Assembly: GCF_011303955.1 (NCBI RefSeq)
Contig: NZ_CP049886.1
Location: forward strand, 186,001 to 250,000
Reading direction: 5' to 3'
DNA length: 64,000 nucleotides
From: Vagococcus coleopterorum
GTDB lineage: Bacteria; Bacillota; Bacilli; Lactobacillales; Vagococcaceae
The notes under the pieces were generated by a model that saw nothing but the letters and a program-made list of their open reading frames with translations, did not search any database and was not told where the DNA came from. This document shows, one piece after another, positions 9,057-18,700 of the stretch. The stretch's first letter is position 1. Each line of letters starts with the position of its first letter. The translations under genes and the position numbers were made by a program.

Positions 9057-9860
9057 ATGGATTTAAATATCATTCAAATGATTTTAGTAGTATTTATCGC
9101 ATTTTTAGCCGGTATGGAAGGAATCTTGGATGCATTCCAATTCCACCAACCGTTAGTGGCTTGTACCTTAATCGGTTTAGTAACTGGTAACTTAGAAATC
9201 GGCATTATCTTAGGTGGTTCATTACAAATGTTAGCTCTTGGTTGGGCAAACATTGGCGCTGCCGTTGCACCCGATGCTGCCTTAGCATCAGTTGCATCAG
9301 CAATTATCTTAGTATTAGGTGGTCAAGGTAAAGACGGAATCCCTACAGCAATCGCTGTTGCAATCCCTCTTGCCGTTGCTGGTTTATTCTTAACAATGAT
9401 CGTTCGTACACTTGCTGTACCAATCGTTCACATGATGGATAAAGCTGCAGAACAAGGTAACATCAAAAAATTAGAAGCTTTACAAATTTTAGCTATCTGT
9501 ATGCAAGGTGTGCGTATTGCTATTCCAGCTGCTGCATTACTTTTCATTCCAGCTCAAACTGTTCAAAACTTCTTAGAGTCAATGCCAGCATGGTTAACTG
9601 ATGGTATGGCTATCGGTGGTGGTATGGTTGTTGCCGTAGGTTACGCTTTAGTAATCAACATGATGGCGACTAAAGAAGTATGGCCATTCTTCATCCTTGG
9701 TTTCGTCTTCGCGGCGATGTCAGACTTAACATTAATCGCTTTAGGTGGTATCGGTATTGCCTTAGCACTTATCTACTTAAACTTATCTAAAATGGGTGGT
9801 TCAAGTAATGGTGGCGGCAACTCAGGCGACCCATTAGGCGACATCTTAAATGACTATTAA
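9057..9860 (+). CDS. manM: Mannose-family PTS enzyme IIC
   Basis: Membrane channel subunit of the PTS. The 267-residue hydrophobic protein has the IIC-Man features FLAGMEGILDAFQFHQP and GNLEIGIILGGSLQMLALGWANIGAA near the N-terminus. The C-terminal tail is Gly/Ser/Asn-rich (SSNGGGNSGD), a common ending for this family. It follows manL with the ribosome site AGGAGG and precedes manN. In lactic acid bacteria the IIC/IID complex also serves as receptor for class IIa bacteriocins (family knowledge). Confidence 0.95.
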   Translation: MDLNIIQMILVVFIAFLAGMEGILDAFQFHQPLVACTLIGLVTGNLEIGIILGGSLQMLALGWANIGAAVAPDAALASVASAIILVLGGQGKDGIPTAIAVAIPLAVAGLFLTMIVRTLAVPIVHMMDKAAEQGNIKKLEALQILAICMQGVRIAIPAAALLFIPAQTVQNFLESMPAWLTDGMAIGGGMVVAVGYALVINMMATKEVWPFFILGFVFAAMSDLTLIALGGIGIALALIYLNLSKMGGSSNGGGNSGDPLGDILNDY

Positions 9861-9882
9861 TCCTAAAGGAGGAGACAGAACA

Positions 9883-10794
9883 ATGGCAGAAAAAATTCAA
9901 TTAACTAAAAAAGATCGTTTAGCAGTTGCTTGGCGTTCAACGTTCTTACAAGGTTCTTGGAACTACGAACGTATGCAAAATGGTGGTTGGGCATTCTCAA
10001 TGATCCCAGCAATCAAAAAATTATATAAAAATAAAGAAGATCAATCAGCGGCGTTAAAACGTCACTTAGAGTTCTTTAATACTCACCCATATGTAGCATC
10101 ACCAATCTTAGGTGTTACTTTAGCTCTTGAAGAAGAACGTGCAAATGGTGCGCCAGTTGATGACGTGGCAATTCAAGGGGTTAAAGTTGGTATGATGGGA
10201 CCTCTTGCTGGTGTTGGTGATCCCGTATTCTGGTTCACACTACGTCCTATCTTAGGTGCCCTAGGTGCCTCATTAGCTATGACTGGTAACATCATGGGAC
10301 CAATCATTTTCTTCCTAGCATGGAATATCATCCGTATGGCATTCATGTGGTACACACAAGAATTCGGCTACAAAGCTGGTTCTAAAATCACTGACGATTT
10401 ATCAGGTGGTTTATTACAAGATGTTACTAAAGGTGCCTCAATCTTAGGTATGTTCATTCTTGCAGCCCTAGTACAACGTTGGGTATCAATTAAATTCTTA
10501 CCAGTTGTATCTGAAGTAAAAGTTCCAGAAGGTGGTTACATCGAATGGGATAAATTACCAGAAGGTTCTAAAGGTGTCCAAGAAGCATTCTCACAAGTAG
10601 GTTCAGGTTTATCACAAACTCCTACTAAAATCACGACATTACAAGATAACTTAGATCAATTAATCCCTGGATTAATGCCTCTATTATTAACTTTCTTCTG
10701 TATGTGGTTACTTAAGAAAAAAGTTAGCCCAATCGTTATCATTTTAGGGTTATTCGTAGTTGGTATCGTTGGTCACTTAGTTGGTCTTTTATAA
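9883..10794 (+). CDS. manN: Mannose-family PTS enzyme IID
   Basis: Second membrane subunit of the mannose PTS. It shows RSTFLQGSWNYERMQNGGWAF and the glycine-rich GVKVGMMGPLAGVGDPVFW typical of IID. The ATG at 9883 is chosen because AAAGGAGGAGA precedes it. The longer frame from 9850 would overlap manM and lacks a site. The C-terminus ends in membrane helices. About 303 residues, standard length. Confidence 0.95.
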   Translation: MAEKIQLTKKDRLAVAWRSTFLQGSWNYERMQNGGWAFSMIPAIKKLYKNKEDQSAALKRHLEFFNTHPYVASPILGVTLALEEERANGAPVDDVAIQGVKVGMMGPLAGVGDPVFWFTLRPILGALGASLAMTGNIMGPIIFFLAWNIIRMAFMWYTQEFGYKAGSKITDDLSGGLLQDVTKGASILGMFILAALVQRWVSIKFLPVVSEVKVPEGGYIEWDKLPEGSKGVQEAFSQVGSGLSQTPTKITTLQDNLDQLIPGLMPLLLTFFCMWLLKKKVSPIVIILGLFVVGIVGHLVGLL

Positions 10795-10810
10795 GATTTC
10801 AAACTACTTC

Positions 10811-10840
10811 AAGGTGAGGCTCTAGCCTCACCTTATTTTT
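10811..10840 (+). terminator. Terminator after manN
   Basis: Perfect 10-bp GC-rich stem (AAGGTGAGGC / GCCTCACCTT), loop TCTA, then ATTTTTAT. The next gene has its own TATAAT at 10865-10870. Confidence 0.85.
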
Positions 10841-10903
10841 ATAGTAAAAGATAACCTTTAACGCTATAATAAAATTAGCAAAAGATAGAACGGAGCATTT
10901 ATA

Positions 10904-11281
10904 ATGGTACAATCTTTAAATACAAAAGTTGATTTAGCAATCGATGCCACATCTTTTACCGGCTTAACAGATTACGGTAAAGTGATGATTGGTGATAAAG
11001 CTTTTGAGTTTTATAACGATCGCGACCCCAACAAATTCATTCAAATTCCTTGGGAAGAAGTTGATTATGTGATCGCTTCAGTCATGTTTAAAGGGAAATG
11101 GATTCCACGTTATGCTGTCCAAACAAAAGCAAACGGGACTTATACTTTCTCTTCAAAACAACCAAAGAAAGTTTTAAGAGCTATCCGTGAGTATGTTGAT
11201 CCAAGTCATATGACCAAATCACTTAGTATGTTAGATGTCTTAAAACGTGCATTTAAATCAATGTTCAAAAAGAACAAATAA
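10904..11281 (+). CDS. manO: DUF956 family protein, ManO-like
   Basis: A 125-residue cytoplasmic protein of the family found downstream of mannose PTS operons in Firmicutes, thought to tune PTS expression or activity. The family-typical core is LTDYGKVMIGDKAFEFYNDRD followed by IQIPWEEVDYVIASVMFKGKWIPRY. A TATAAT at 10865-10870 suggests separate transcription after the manN terminator. Position supports the call; the molecular role is not established here. Confidence 0.85.
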   Translation: MVQSLNTKVDLAIDATSFTGLTDYGKVMIGDKAFEFYNDRDPNKFIQIPWEEVDYVIASVMFKGKWIPRYAVQTKANGTYTFSSKQPKKVLRAIREYVDPSHMTKSLSMLDVLKRAFKSMFKKNK

Positions 11282-11312
11282 AAAGCAATCTACATAATTG
11301 TAGATTGCTTTT
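11281..11312. terminator. Bidirectional terminator after manO
   Basis: Perfect 14-bp stem AAAAGCAATCTACA / TGTAGATTGCTTTT with loop TAAT, between two convergent genes. Confidence 0.9.
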
Positions 11313-11711
11313 TTAATTGCCTTCTAAAACAAACTCATACGACTCTATCTCAAATGCGTCTTCCAAAACTCGGTTCACTTGCTCAAATAACTTTTCAAAA
11401 TCTGAAATACGATTTGGCATATTAACTTGTTTAGCTCCTTGATAAGTCACCGCATCATATTCTTCATCTAACCGTACTTCTTTGCCATCCTTGGAATACA
11501 ATGTGTAATCATCCATCATCCCCATTTTAAACTCTTGCTGCCATCCTTCTGCAAGTACGATCGTCATCACAACTGATGAGACCGTCAATCCATCCATTGT
11601 TATCTCTCGACCATTTAATTCTAGACGATAACTGACACTTTCTACAGTACCACATGCATTACAGCCACCATTAGTTAAATCCACAGAACTACTCAAAATC
11701 GCTTTCTTCAA
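11313..11711 (-). CDS. Hypothetical protein with CNAC motif
   Basis: Not recognised. 132 residues, soluble, with a C-x-x-C pair near the N-terminus (GGCNACGTVES) that could bind metal or be redox active, and an acidic C-terminal half. It starts at TTG, supported by AGGAGG eight bases upstream; no ATG fits. It lies alone between manO and the MarR/MFS pair, divergent from the latter. Confidence 0.7.
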   Translation of the reverse strand: MKKAILSSSVDLTNGGCNACGTVESVSYRLELNGREITMDGLTVSSVVMTIVLAEGWQQEFKMGMMDDYTLYSKDGKEVRLDEEYDAVTYQGAKQVNMPNRISDFEKLFEQVNRVLEDAFEIESYEFVLEGN

Positions 11712-11756
11712 ACTAATCGCCTCCTATTTAATACTTAAATTATAGCACACCTGCTA

Positions 11757-11785
11757 TTGTACTTACTTAAAAAATTAGATATAAT
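11757..11785 (+). promoter_or_regulatory. Promoter of the MarR/MFS operon
   Basis: TTGTAC, exact 17-bp spacer, TATAAT. The palindrome at 11785-11812 covers the expected transcription start. Confidence 0.75.
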
Positions 11786-11812
11786 AATATAGTTCGCTTA
11801 CGAACTATATTA
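11785..11812 (+). promoter_or_regulatory. Operator palindrome, probable MarR-type site
   Basis: Perfect 12-bp arms TAATATAGTTCG and CGAACTATATTA around CTTA. It begins at the last base of the -10 and ends at the ribosome site of the MarR gene, an ideal autorepressor position. Confidence 0.75.
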
Positions 11813-11822
11813 GGAGGTTATT

Positions 11823-12275
11823 ATGGAAAAACCAGAAGATTATTTACGGGAAGTCTTACTTTCCTTTCGCGATATACACCAAGAAACACGCGGCATTTTA
11901 AATACTGCTGCTTTAGAGAAAGATATTACGATTGTTCAACTACACGTAGCAAATATCATTAAGACTCACCCCGGCATCACATCTGTTGAGGTAGCTAAAG
12001 AAATGCGTCTTGGTAAAAGCACCATTTCTGGGATCATCAGTCGCATGATAGATGGGGGCCATGTTTTAAAAACCCCTTCTGACCAGGATGCTCGCTCATA
12101 CGGCTTGACCTTAACTGAATCAGGGAAAGAAAAAGTAAAAGCGACTTATGACATTTATTTGAAATACCTTTTACCGATTTTAGATGTCCCACGTGAAGAC
12201 TTAGCACAACTGCTTACCATTCACCAACAAATTTTAACAATTATTGATGAGGTGAAAGCCAATGGAACATTCTAA
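11823..12275 (+). CDS. MarR-family transcriptional regulator
   Basis: A 150-residue winged-helix repressor. The DNA-binding region is GITSVEVAKEMRLGKSTISGIISRMIDGGHV with the wing at SDQDARSYGLTLTESGK. It probably senses a lipophilic compound and controls the efflux pump whose gene overlaps its 3' end by 14 bp. A 12-bp-arm palindrome on its own promoter points to autoregulation. The ligand is unknown. Ribosome site AGGAGG. Confidence 0.9.
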   Translation: MEKPEDYLREVLLSFRDIHQETRGILNTAALEKDITIVQLHVANIIKTHPGITSVEVAKEMRLGKSTISGIISRMIDGGHVLKTPSDQDARSYGLTLTESGKEKVKATYDIYLKYLLPILDVPREDLAQLLTIHQQILTIIDEVKANGTF

Positions 12276-13704
12276 AACAAAACACACAGGGAGTATCCTT
12301 GCTATTCTTTTGATGGGGACATTTATTTGCAATATTAATCAAACATTACTTAATGTTGCGCTCCCTAAAATTATGTTAGATTTTAATATCACCGCTAGCC
12401 AAGGGCAATGGCTCTCAACAGGTTATATGTTAGTTAGTGGTCTGATGATTCCGATCACTGCTTTCTTAATTGAACGCTTTAAAACCCGGCCACTTTATAT
12501 CTTCTCAATCACAATGTTCTTACTAGGAAGTGTCATTTCAGGATTTGCACCCAGCTTTTTCCTCTTATTAATGGGTCGAATGGTGCAAGCCATTGGAGCT
12601 GGTATCATTATGCCATTGATGACCGTAACCTTGATGAATATTTATCCTGCTCATAAAATTGGTAGCATCATGGGACTAATTGGTATCGCCATGAACTTCG
12701 CTCCCGGTGTCGGCCCAACCTTTGCTGGATGGGTGATCCAAAATTATAATTGGCGCTTTTTATTTTATACGTTGATTCCTTTTACTCTGATTAATTTACT
12801 AATGGCTATTTTCTTCTTGAAAAATGTTGGTAAACAGAAAATGTTGAAATTTAATATTAGTGGTGTGATTCTTTCAAGTGTTGGTCTTGGATGCCTGCTT
12901 TTAGGGTTCAGTAACGCCGGCGATCACCCTTGGTTATCTTTCAGTGTTATCGGTGTCATTCTAATCGGAACTATTGTGACTGGCTTATTTATTCGCCAAC
13001 AACTTAGTCAAACAGAACCAATGCTAAACTTTTTAGTCTTTAAAAGCCCTACTTTTACTATGATGACAGTGATTAACTTCTTTATTATCATGGCATTATA
13101 CGGCGGTATGTTATTATTACCGTTGTTCTTGCAAAACGTCCGTGGTGTTTCCCCGTTCACCTCTGGTATTATCATGTTACCTGGTGCCTGTTTCATGGCA
13201 ATTTTATCACCTTTTTCAGGCCGTTTATTTGATAAATACGGTGCTAAACCGGTTGCCATTGTTGGGATTAGCATTCTTGTCATCGGAACATTCATGTTCA
13301 CATTATTAAACACTGAAACAAGCGTGGCCTTTGCAGCAGTTGCTCAAACAATTCGGTCAATTGGTTTAGTTTTAATTATGATGCCACTACAAGCTGAAGC
13401 CTTAAAATCATTACCTATAGCTATTGTGGCTCACGGTACTGCTATGTTTCAAACCACGCGACAAATTGCTGGTTCCATTGGAACTTCAGTCCTGATTACC
13501 TTGATGAGTGTCACTTCTGCAACTTTCCAAAAACATCACTTTTCTGAGGTGATCACGCTTACAGCACATCAACAGCAAGAAGTTTTATTGTTCGGCATCC
13601 GAACATCCTACATCGTGACAACAATCTTATGTACGATTGCTTTAATTATGACGATAAGACTGAAACCCGTTAAACAATTACCGGCTGAAACATTTCAAAA
13701 ATAA
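12262..13704 (+). CDS. MFS multidrug efflux transporter, DHA2 (EmrB/QacA) type
   Basis: Proton-driven drug exporter of 480 residues with the spacing of 14 transmembrane helices. Motifs include LNVALPKIMLDFNITASQGQW at the first helix pair, the motif C-like GVGPTFAGW, and RMVQAIGAGIIMP. The start overlaps the MarR gene, so the two are translationally coupled. The transported compound cannot be read from sequence. Confidence 0.9.
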   Translation: MEHSKTKHTGSILAILLMGTFICNINQTLLNVALPKIMLDFNITASQGQWLSTGYMLVSGLMIPITAFLIERFKTRPLYIFSITMFLLGSVISGFAPSFFLLLMGRMVQAIGAGIIMPLMTVTLMNIYPAHKIGSIMGLIGIAMNFAPGVGPTFAGWVIQNYNWRFLFYTLIPFTLINLLMAIFFLKNVGKQKMLKFNISGVILSSVGLGCLLLGFSNAGDHPWLSFSVIGVILIGTIVTGLFIRQQLSQTEPMLNFLVFKSPTFTMMTVINFFIIMALYGGMLLLPLFLQNVRGVSPFTSGIIMLPGACFMAILSPFSGRLFDKYGAKPVAIVGISILVIGTFMFTLLNTETSVAFAAVAQTIRSIGLVLIMMPLQAEALKSLPIAIVAHGTAMFQTTRQIAGSIGTSVLITLMSVTSATFQKHHFSEVITLTAHQQQEVLLFGIRTSYIVTTILCTIALIMTIRLKPVKQLPAETFQK

Positions 13705-13731
13705 AAAAGAGACCTAGTAGGTCTCTTTTTT
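13704..13731. terminator. Terminator between MFS gene and nupC
   Basis: 12-bp stem AAAAAGAGACCT / AGGTCTCTTTTT with a 3-base loop and T-runs on both strands. It serves both convergent genes. Confidence 0.88.
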
Positions 13732-13732
13732 A

Positions 13733-14917
13733 TTACATTAAGATAATACCAATAATACCAGCTGAAAGTAATGATACTAATGTTGCTCCCCACAATAAAC
13801 GAAGACCAAACTTAGCTACCACTTTACCTTGTTGTTTATTCAAACCATTCACCGCACCAGCGATTACACCAATTGATGTAAAGTTCGCAAATGATACTAA
13901 GAATACTGAAACAATCGCATTTGTTCTTTCATCAAAACTAAAGCCACCTGTTTTCAATGTCGTCATAGCTACAAATTCATTTGAGACAAGTTTAGTCGCC
14001 ATAATACTACCGGCATCAATTGCTTGTTCCCATGGCACACCGATTAAGAAAGCAACTGGTGAGAAAATATAACCTAATACTTCTTGGAAATCAATACCAA
14101 ATAGAGCATCGAAAATCCCGTTTACCATAGCAATCATTGCAACAAATCCGATTAACATCGCACCTACAGTAATAGCCACCATAAAGCCGTCCATGATGTA
14201 TTCGACTAGCATTTCAAAGAAGGATTGTTTTTCTTGATTAATGACGACTTCATCTTCTTCAGACGGGTCTAATTCATATGGATTAATGATTGATGTAATA
14301 ATAAAACCACCAAAAAGATTTAAAATAATGGCTGTAACAACGTAACGTGGTTCAAGCAATGTCATATATGAACCTACGATTGACATTGAAACAGTCGACA
14401 TGGCTGACGCACATAACGTATACATTCTTTTTTCTGATAAACCTGCTAATTGTTTTTTCACTGAAATGAAGACTTCTGATTGTCCTAAGATAATCGAGGC
14501 AATCCCATTATAAGATTCTAGCTGACCCATGCCATTGACTTTACTAATGGCTTTACCTAAATATTTAATAATGAAGGGCAAGATATTGAAATATTGTAAA
14601 ATTCCAATTAATACCGAAATAAAAATTATCGGCATCAATACCGTTAAGAAGAATGGCGCTGCTCCATCGTTGGCTAAGCCACCAAAAACAAACTCCACAC
14701 CTTCTGCTGCATACTCTAAGATTTTAGTAAAACCATTTGCAATCCCACCAACTAAAACATTACCAAAACCAGTATTTAATAAAATATAACCAAATATAAA
14801 TTGAAGCACGAACAATTTTACCACTGGCCATTTTTTAATACTTTTACGATCACTACTTGTGATATATGCCAAACCTAAAAATATAATAATACCTAAAATG
14901 CTAATCAATAATTTCAA
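13733..14917 (-). CDS. nupC: Nucleoside transporter, CNT (NupC) family
   Basis: Proton or sodium coupled nucleoside uptake. 394 residues with many membrane helices. Family landmarks are GMGQLESYNGIASIILGQSEVFISVKKQL and the C-terminal FANFTSIGVIAGAVNGL. The TTG start is supported by GAGGAG upstream; there is no suitable ATG. A clean promoter and a cre-like site precede it, so catabolite control is likely. Confidence 0.92.
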   Translation of the reverse strand: MKLLISILGIIIFLGLAYITSSDRKSIKKWPVVKLFVLQFIFGYILLNTGFGNVLVGGIANGFTKILEYAAEGVEFVFGGLANDGAAPFFLTVLMPIIFISVLIGILQYFNILPFIIKYLGKAISKVNGMGQLESYNGIASIILGQSEVFISVKKQLAGLSEKRMYTLCASAMSTVSMSIVGSYMTLLEPRYVVTAIILNLFGGFIITSIINPYELDPSEEDEVVINQEKQSFFEMLVEYIMDGFMVAITVGAMLIGFVAMIAMVNGIFDALFGIDFQEVLGYIFSPVAFLIGVPWEQAIDAGSIMATKLVSNEFVAMTTLKTGGFSFDERTNAIVSVFLVSFANFTSIGVIAGAVNGLNKQQGKVVAKFGLRLLWGATLVSLLSAGIIGIILM

Positions 14918-14966
14918 ACTGTCTCGCTCCTCAAACTTTTCTATCTTTTGTATTTAATCCTTTATT

Positions 14967-14995
14967 AGTTTAGGTAGTTTTCATGAAAATGTCAA
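14967..14995 (-). promoter_or_regulatory. Promoter of nupC
   Basis: TTGACA, exact 17-bp spacer, TAAACT on the minus strand. Confidence 0.7.
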
Positions 14996-15003
14996 CGTTT
15001 TCT
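14990..15003 (-). promoter_or_regulatory. Candidate cre site overlapping the nupC -35
   Basis: Minus strand AGAAAACGTTGACA matches TGNAANCGNNNNCA except for the first base and covers the -35 hexamer. Confidence 0.5.
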
Positions 15004-15031
15004 TTGCCAGTCTCATGTTATTTTCACAACA

Positions 15032-15060
15032 AAAAAAGACTGCAATTAGCAGTCTTTTTT
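15032..15060 (-). terminator. Terminator of efp
   Basis: 12-bp stem AAAAAAGACTGC / GCAGTCTTTTTT with loop AATTA, immediately after the efp stop. Confidence 0.9.
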
Positions 15061-15067
15061 AATTTAA

Positions 15068-15631
15068 TTATTTAGCGGCACGTTTTAAGTAAGTACCTTC
15101 TTGCGTGTTAATTTCTAAGGCTTCACCAGCTTCGATAAAGTCTGGAACGTTAACTACAAGACCTGTTTCCATAATGGCTGGTTTACCAGAACCTGTAACT
15201 GTTGCACCTTTAATTGAAGGTTGCGTTTCTTGAACTGTTAACACAACTGTTGTTGGTAACGTTACCCCAATAACTTCTGAACCGAAGAATTGGATTTTAA
15301 CTTCCATGTTTTCTAACATATATTTTAATTCATCTTCAATAGAAGGAATTGGTAATTCATATTGTTCATATGTTTCTAAATCCATGAAAATCGCCATGTC
15401 ATCTTGACTATATAAATATTGAACTGCTTTACCTTCGATGTAAGCTTTTTTCACTTTATCATCTGGACGCATTGTTGTATCAGTTGTTGAGCCCGTACGA
15501 ACATCTTTCAATTTCATACGCATAACTGTGTTGCCTTTACCTGGTTTGTGGTGACTTGCTTCCATAACACGGATTAATTTACCGTCTTGTTCAAAAGTCA
15601 TACCTGCTTTTAAATCACTAACTGCGATCAT
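15068..15631 (-). CDS. efp: Elongation factor P
   Basis: Relieves ribosome stalling at polyproline. 187 residues from the ATG at 15631, which has GAAGAGGAG upstream; the longer frame from 15652 lacks a site. The KOW-like N-terminal domain holds the HHKPGKGNT loop with the Lys modified in other bacteria; the OB domains follow, ending [13 protein letters not shown]. Single gene with its own terminator. Confidence 0.96.
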   Translation of the reverse strand: MIAVSDLKAGMTFEQDGKLIRVMEASHHKPGKGNTVMRMKLKDVRTGSTTDTTMRPDDKVKKAYIEGKAVQYLYSQDDMAIFMDLETYEQYELPIPSIEDELKYMLENMEVKIQFFGSEVIGVTLPTTVVLTVQETQPSIKGATVTGSGKPAIMETGLVVNVPDFIEAGEALEINTQEGTYLKRAAK

Positions 15632-15718
15632 TGTACATTCTCCTCTTCTCAATTCTAAAATAGAATTTTCTTTTGCCTACTTATTGTAGCAAAAAAGCGC
15701 TTGAGATACTAGTGGGAC

Positions 15719-15741
15719 AAGTGGTAAGAATATTACCACTT
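15719..15741. repeat. Inverted repeat between efp and the large transferase gene
   Basis: AAGTGGTAA / TTACCACTT with a 5-base loop. No T-run follows on either strand, so it is a weak terminator at best. It may still end transcription of the 15799-19875 gene. Confidence 0.4.
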
Positions 15742-15798
15742 AACTCATTTGAGCTATATATATTATTTTTAAAAACCAAATAATTATAGTTAATAATA

Positions 15799-18700
15799 TT
15801 AAATTCTTTTAAATCTTTTATCCATCGCCTCGTATATCCTATCATTTGCACTTGTATCACGATATTTGTATAAATCATCTAATTTATCAAAATGAGCAGC
15901 TTTCATTTTAGAATCTCTGCTAAAAGTTTCTAATTCTTCAATTAACTTCTCTTCCGACTCAACAATCTCTCCTGGGAAAAATTCCTCAACCAAATTATTG
16001 GTTGAATTAGTAATCTCTTCATCAAATTGATAATATATTATAGGTTTTTCCATTAATGAAAAATCTAAACCTACACTTGAATAATCAGTTATTAGTAGAT
16101 CACTCTCAATTAAAAATTCTTGAACATTTTTTTCGCCCTCTTTAACAATCTTAATAAAGTTTGAATTAAAACATGTTGCAAACTTTTGAAAGTTTGTGTG
16201 TAAATAAAACGATACTTCCCAATTATTACTCTGAGCTAATTTTCTGAATTTTGAATTGTTTAATAAGTTAGAAAACGATTTATAGTACTCTGACGTTTGA
16301 AAGTTTTCTGCTGTTACATTATGCAAAGACTCTCGCCACGTTGGCATAATAACAATTTTTTTAAACTCATTATTCACTTCTGATGCTTTCTGAATTAAGT
16401 CATCAAACCTAGATAAACCAGAAACTAAAACCTCATTTTCTTCATAACCAAAATCTTTTTCAACCAGTTGCTTTTCTCTTTCGGAACTCACAATAAAGAG
16501 GTTAGTAAATGGATTTTCAGCATCCTTGCCATAAAGATATGACATATCTCGAACTCCTAAAATACCATGTTGTAAAAATATTTTATACTTTTCAAGCAAT
16601 TTATTTTTAGCATAAACATCTAAGACCGGGCATAAATAATTAGTCCCATGGCTACTCGCTAAAATATCTGCTTTATTAAATATGTCAACATGTTGTTTAC
16701 TCTTATATAAAACTAACTTATCTTCATATCCTGATAAATTTTTCATATCTTTGGAAATTTCACTAATCATATAATAAGTATCATACGAATCGGAATGATT
16801 ATCGACTAAATATTTAAAATATGCCAATCCTGTATCTTGCGCTTTATGAGGATATTCACTGACTAAAATAACCGGTAGTTTAGCGTTTTCTTTTGTTTCA
16901 ACTTTTTGTGATTTAAGGTAATACTCATAAACCGAAGTTTCAACGTACGTTAACTTCGCCGATAATTTTTTCGCCACTTTTGTTGGATAGACAAACATAA
17001 TTAATTTTTCATTGCCAAAATCTAAAGCAACAGATGTTTCAATAAGATTTTTGTAATCAATTCTGATGGGTACAGCCTTTAGACGTTGCCCTGCAAGAGA
17101 GTAGCTGAAAGAAAAATCAAAAATATCAAAACTATAAACCTTTCTTTCTTTTTCATTTGCACAGGATGCTATATCATCTGCACTATATTTTAAGATCACA
17201 CTATTCTCAAATATTCCATTTCCCAAGTCTTGTGCGGATACTAGATCACTTTCATTAATATACAGTTCTTTATTACCTCTCAACTTCAATACTGAAGAGA
17301 TATTATCTATCGGAGCCCACTGTGTTCTAATCACAATGTGAACCTCCATATTTCCATTGTTAGATTTTATTTCGCTGATATTTTGGTTTACTAAGTAACG
17401 GGCAGATGGTATTTCAACATTTATCCCTACTCGCAAGTTATTTTTGGCTGACTTGTAGACAGAGTAGCTATTGCATCCAAATTTGTAATAGTTACCGTCT
17501 TCAAAATTGACTGGAGTATATTTTCCAATAGAAATAGGGTTGCCAGATTCATCTATAATTGATGCCGAACCCGTTCTATTAGAAACCCGTCTAATATCTT
17601 TATATTTGATAAAAAATGCAGATTCTTGATTCTTCATAGGAATCATCTTTTTATTTCCCTTTAGACGTAAACCTTTGAAGGAGTTATCCTTAGAAATCAT
17701 TATTCCTTGTTTTGAATAAGTAACAACCACCTCCGGATCTTTAACCTGCTCTAAACATCTATCTTTTATATCTGCTAATATCTCAAATGGAAGTTCCTCG
17801 AGCTCGTTCGAAGAACTTTTAACTTGATTATAATAAGTCAATGGTACTTCAATTAGTCTTGCTGACAATGCTTTCTTATTCAATGTCTCATATAAAACAA
17901 AAAGTATCTTTTTATTCAACCCAGTATAAGTAATTGTAGGTAACTTTTCAGATGGTGAATTGATTCTAAATTCATGTGTCAATCCATGATCCTCGTCAAA
18001 ATTTATCAAACAATAAAAATCAATTGTCGGCATATAGAAATCAAACAAGTCACCAACAAACGATTTTACGGAAAAAGTCATTTCGATTGTTTGGGTAATA
18101 TACTTTGTATCTTCATTTTTTTCACATTTCACTATCTTACTACTAAAACTTTGCATTTCTTCGGTTCCACGAATTTTCATCAACCCTGTTAAGGCTGCAA
18201 TGCTTTCATGCTTAGTTGTAATTTCCATTACAATATTCAGATCTTGGACTTGATTTATTTCCATTGATATAATTTTATTTTGTTTATAATAACTGTTTAA
18301 TTTTTCTGGTTTGATTTTAGAAATAACAATTTGTGATTTATTATCTAAGAATAAATAACCAATGTCTTCACCTAAGTCGTTTTTCACAACCTGTAAACAA
18401 TCTCCAACACAGTTAAACACTCTCAAATTATTCCCGTCAAAAAAATGCACTTCATACATATCAGTTTCTTGCATGTGCATCATCATTATGTCTGTAATAA
18501 CAAATTGATTAGCTTTATTTTTTTCTAACACAATAGTCTTATCTTTATTTACTAAAACCAAATCGCGATTATCATTTTTCACTTGGATATGAATTGCATT
18601 TTCGCCACGTTCGATCCTTACATCATATTCCCTAATTTTTTCAAATTCACGATTGATACATTCTTTTCCATAATTAGTTGAATTTGTTTTACCATTTTCA

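Noticed and set aside
15719-15741. Strong intrinsic terminator for the giant transferase gene
   Set aside because: Good stem but no T-run on the minus strand; kept only as an inverted repeat.
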